Shown here piece by piece: positions 5,151 through 5,692 of a stretch of DNA of 5,692 bases. A model generated the notes under the pieces. That model worked only from the letters and a program-made list of their open reading frames with translations, was not told where the DNA came from and searched no databases. The translations under genes and the position numbers were made by a program. The stretch is from Candidatus Woesebacteria bacterium (lineage in GTDB: Bacteria > Patescibacteriota > Microgenomatia > UBA8517): assembly GCA_030699485.1 (NCBI GenBank), contig JAUYMM010000065.1:1-5692 (forward strand). Reading direction: 5' to 3'. Position 1 is the first letter of the stretch; the number at the start of each line of letters is the position of its first letter.

Positions 5151-5692
5151 ATGGCTGATTACAAATTACAAGATGACTTTTTAGAAACATTCTTCTCTGA
5201 AAGTTTTGCCCTAGATTTTTATCTCACAGGAGGAACAGCACTTTCAAGATTTTATTTAAATCACAGACTAAGTGATGATATCGACTTATTTACTCAAAAT
5301 CAAAAAATTGACTTTAGTCATGTTAATTCATTAGTTTTAAGAATTTTAGGTAAATTAAAATTAAAAATAATAAAACAAGTAAATACAGATACTTTTTTGC
5401 AATATATAACAGAAAATAAAAACGGAAGTACGCTTAAAATAGACTTCGTAAAAGAAATTCCAGTTCATTTCGGCAAATTTAAAATGGTGGATAAAGTTAG
5501 AATTGATAGTTTGGAAAACATTGGATCAAATAAAGTATTAACTATTTTTGGGAGGCGAGACGCCAAGGATTTTATTGATTTGTATTTTATACTTCAAAAA
5601 ACAAAACTAAAATTTGATCATTTGTATAATTTAGCCATCCAAAAAGATTTGGGATTATCAGAGTTTTATCTAGCTAATTCGATGCATCAAAT
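5151..5692 (+). CDS. AbiEii/AbiGii-family nucleotidyltransferase (putative toxin), 3' truncated by window
   Basis: An open frame from ATG 5151 to the window edge (180 complete codons, no stop), starting MADYKLQDDFLETFFSES. It shows the hallmarks of the minimal nucleotidyltransferase fold of the AbiEii toxin family: YLTGGTALSRFYLNHRLSDD with GG at residues 27-28, the metal-binding pair in SDDIDLF (Asp43 and Asp45), a third acidic residue in LKIDFVKE (Asp98), and the family's later motif TIFGRRDAKDFIDLYFIL (131-148), with RD at 136-137, K139, D140 and D143. All catalytic residues look intact. Members of this family transfer nucleotides from NTP to a target; for related MenT toxins the target is the tRNA acceptor stem. 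The target here is unknown. Its partner is the FLWDYD gene 3 nt upstream. No Shine-Dalgarno sequence precedes the ATG, so translation probably depends on coupling. The typical family length is roughly 200 to 300 aa, so a modest C-terminal part lies outside the window. Confidence 0.88.
   Translation, partial: MADYKLQDDFLETFFSESFALDFYLTGGTALSRFYLNHRLSDDIDLFTQNQKIDFSHVNSLVLRILGKLKLKIIKQVNTDTFLQYITENKNGSTLKIDFVKEIPVHFGKFKMVDKVRIDSLENIGSNKVLTIFGRRDAKDFIDLYFILQKTKLKFDHLYNLAIQKDLGLSEFYLANSMHQ

Overview
The window is a compact, AT-rich stretch of bacterial chromosome with all genes on the + strand. It looks like a member of the Candidate Phyla Radiation (Patescibacteria), possibly the Microgenomates side. 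The reasons are a DnaJ without its zinc-finger domain, an IF-2 cut down to its GTPase core and C-terminal domains (456 aa), a short NusA (329 aa) without acidic repeats, gene gaps of 0 to 3 nt, no convincing Shine-Dalgarno sequences, and starts that look leaderless. TGA acts as a normal stop (nusA ends in TGA and no reading frame contains it internally), so this is not a TGA-recoding Gracilibacteria or Absconditabacteria lineage. The phylum assignment is inference from gene architecture, not from a marker search.

Positions 1-4129 are an information-processing block: a 5'-truncated dnaJ-like chaperone gene, nusA, infB and a 294-aa gene. nusA, infB and the 294-aa gene are almost certainly one operon, with gaps of 3 and 0 nt. 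In many bacteria the order is rimP-nusA-infB-rbfA-nrnA-truB. Here neither rimP nor rbfA is at its usual place. The 294-aa gene sits about where the DHH phosphoesterase NrnA would be and keeps that fold's signature, but it has lost most of the metal-binding residues. It looks like a DHH-family pseudoenzyme.

Positions 4130-4211 separate this block from the next. They hold two mutually complementary 13-bp palindromes, followed directly by a well-formed promoter whose -10 box lies 6 nt before an ATG, which implies a leaderless mRNA. That promoter drives a single-pass membrane protein with an extracytoplasmic domain (4212-4880).

Positions 4892-5692 hold an accessory two-gene unit with its own extended -10 promoter and a leaderless start. 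The first gene is a 79-aa protein with an FLWDYD start. The second, 3 nt downstream and running off the window, is an AbiEii-type nucleotidyltransferase. This looks like a toxin-antitoxin pair in which the small first gene replaces the usual winged-helix AbiEi antitoxin.

The observations most worth a second look are the degenerate DHH protein in the nusA-infB operon, the AbiEii pair with its small partner, a GC-rich 27-nt palindromic island of exactly nine codons inside infB, the paired palindromes at 4138-4178, and the two leaderless promoters. No stretch longer than 300 bases lacks a gene, and no RNA genes, CRISPR arrays or insertion sequences were seen.
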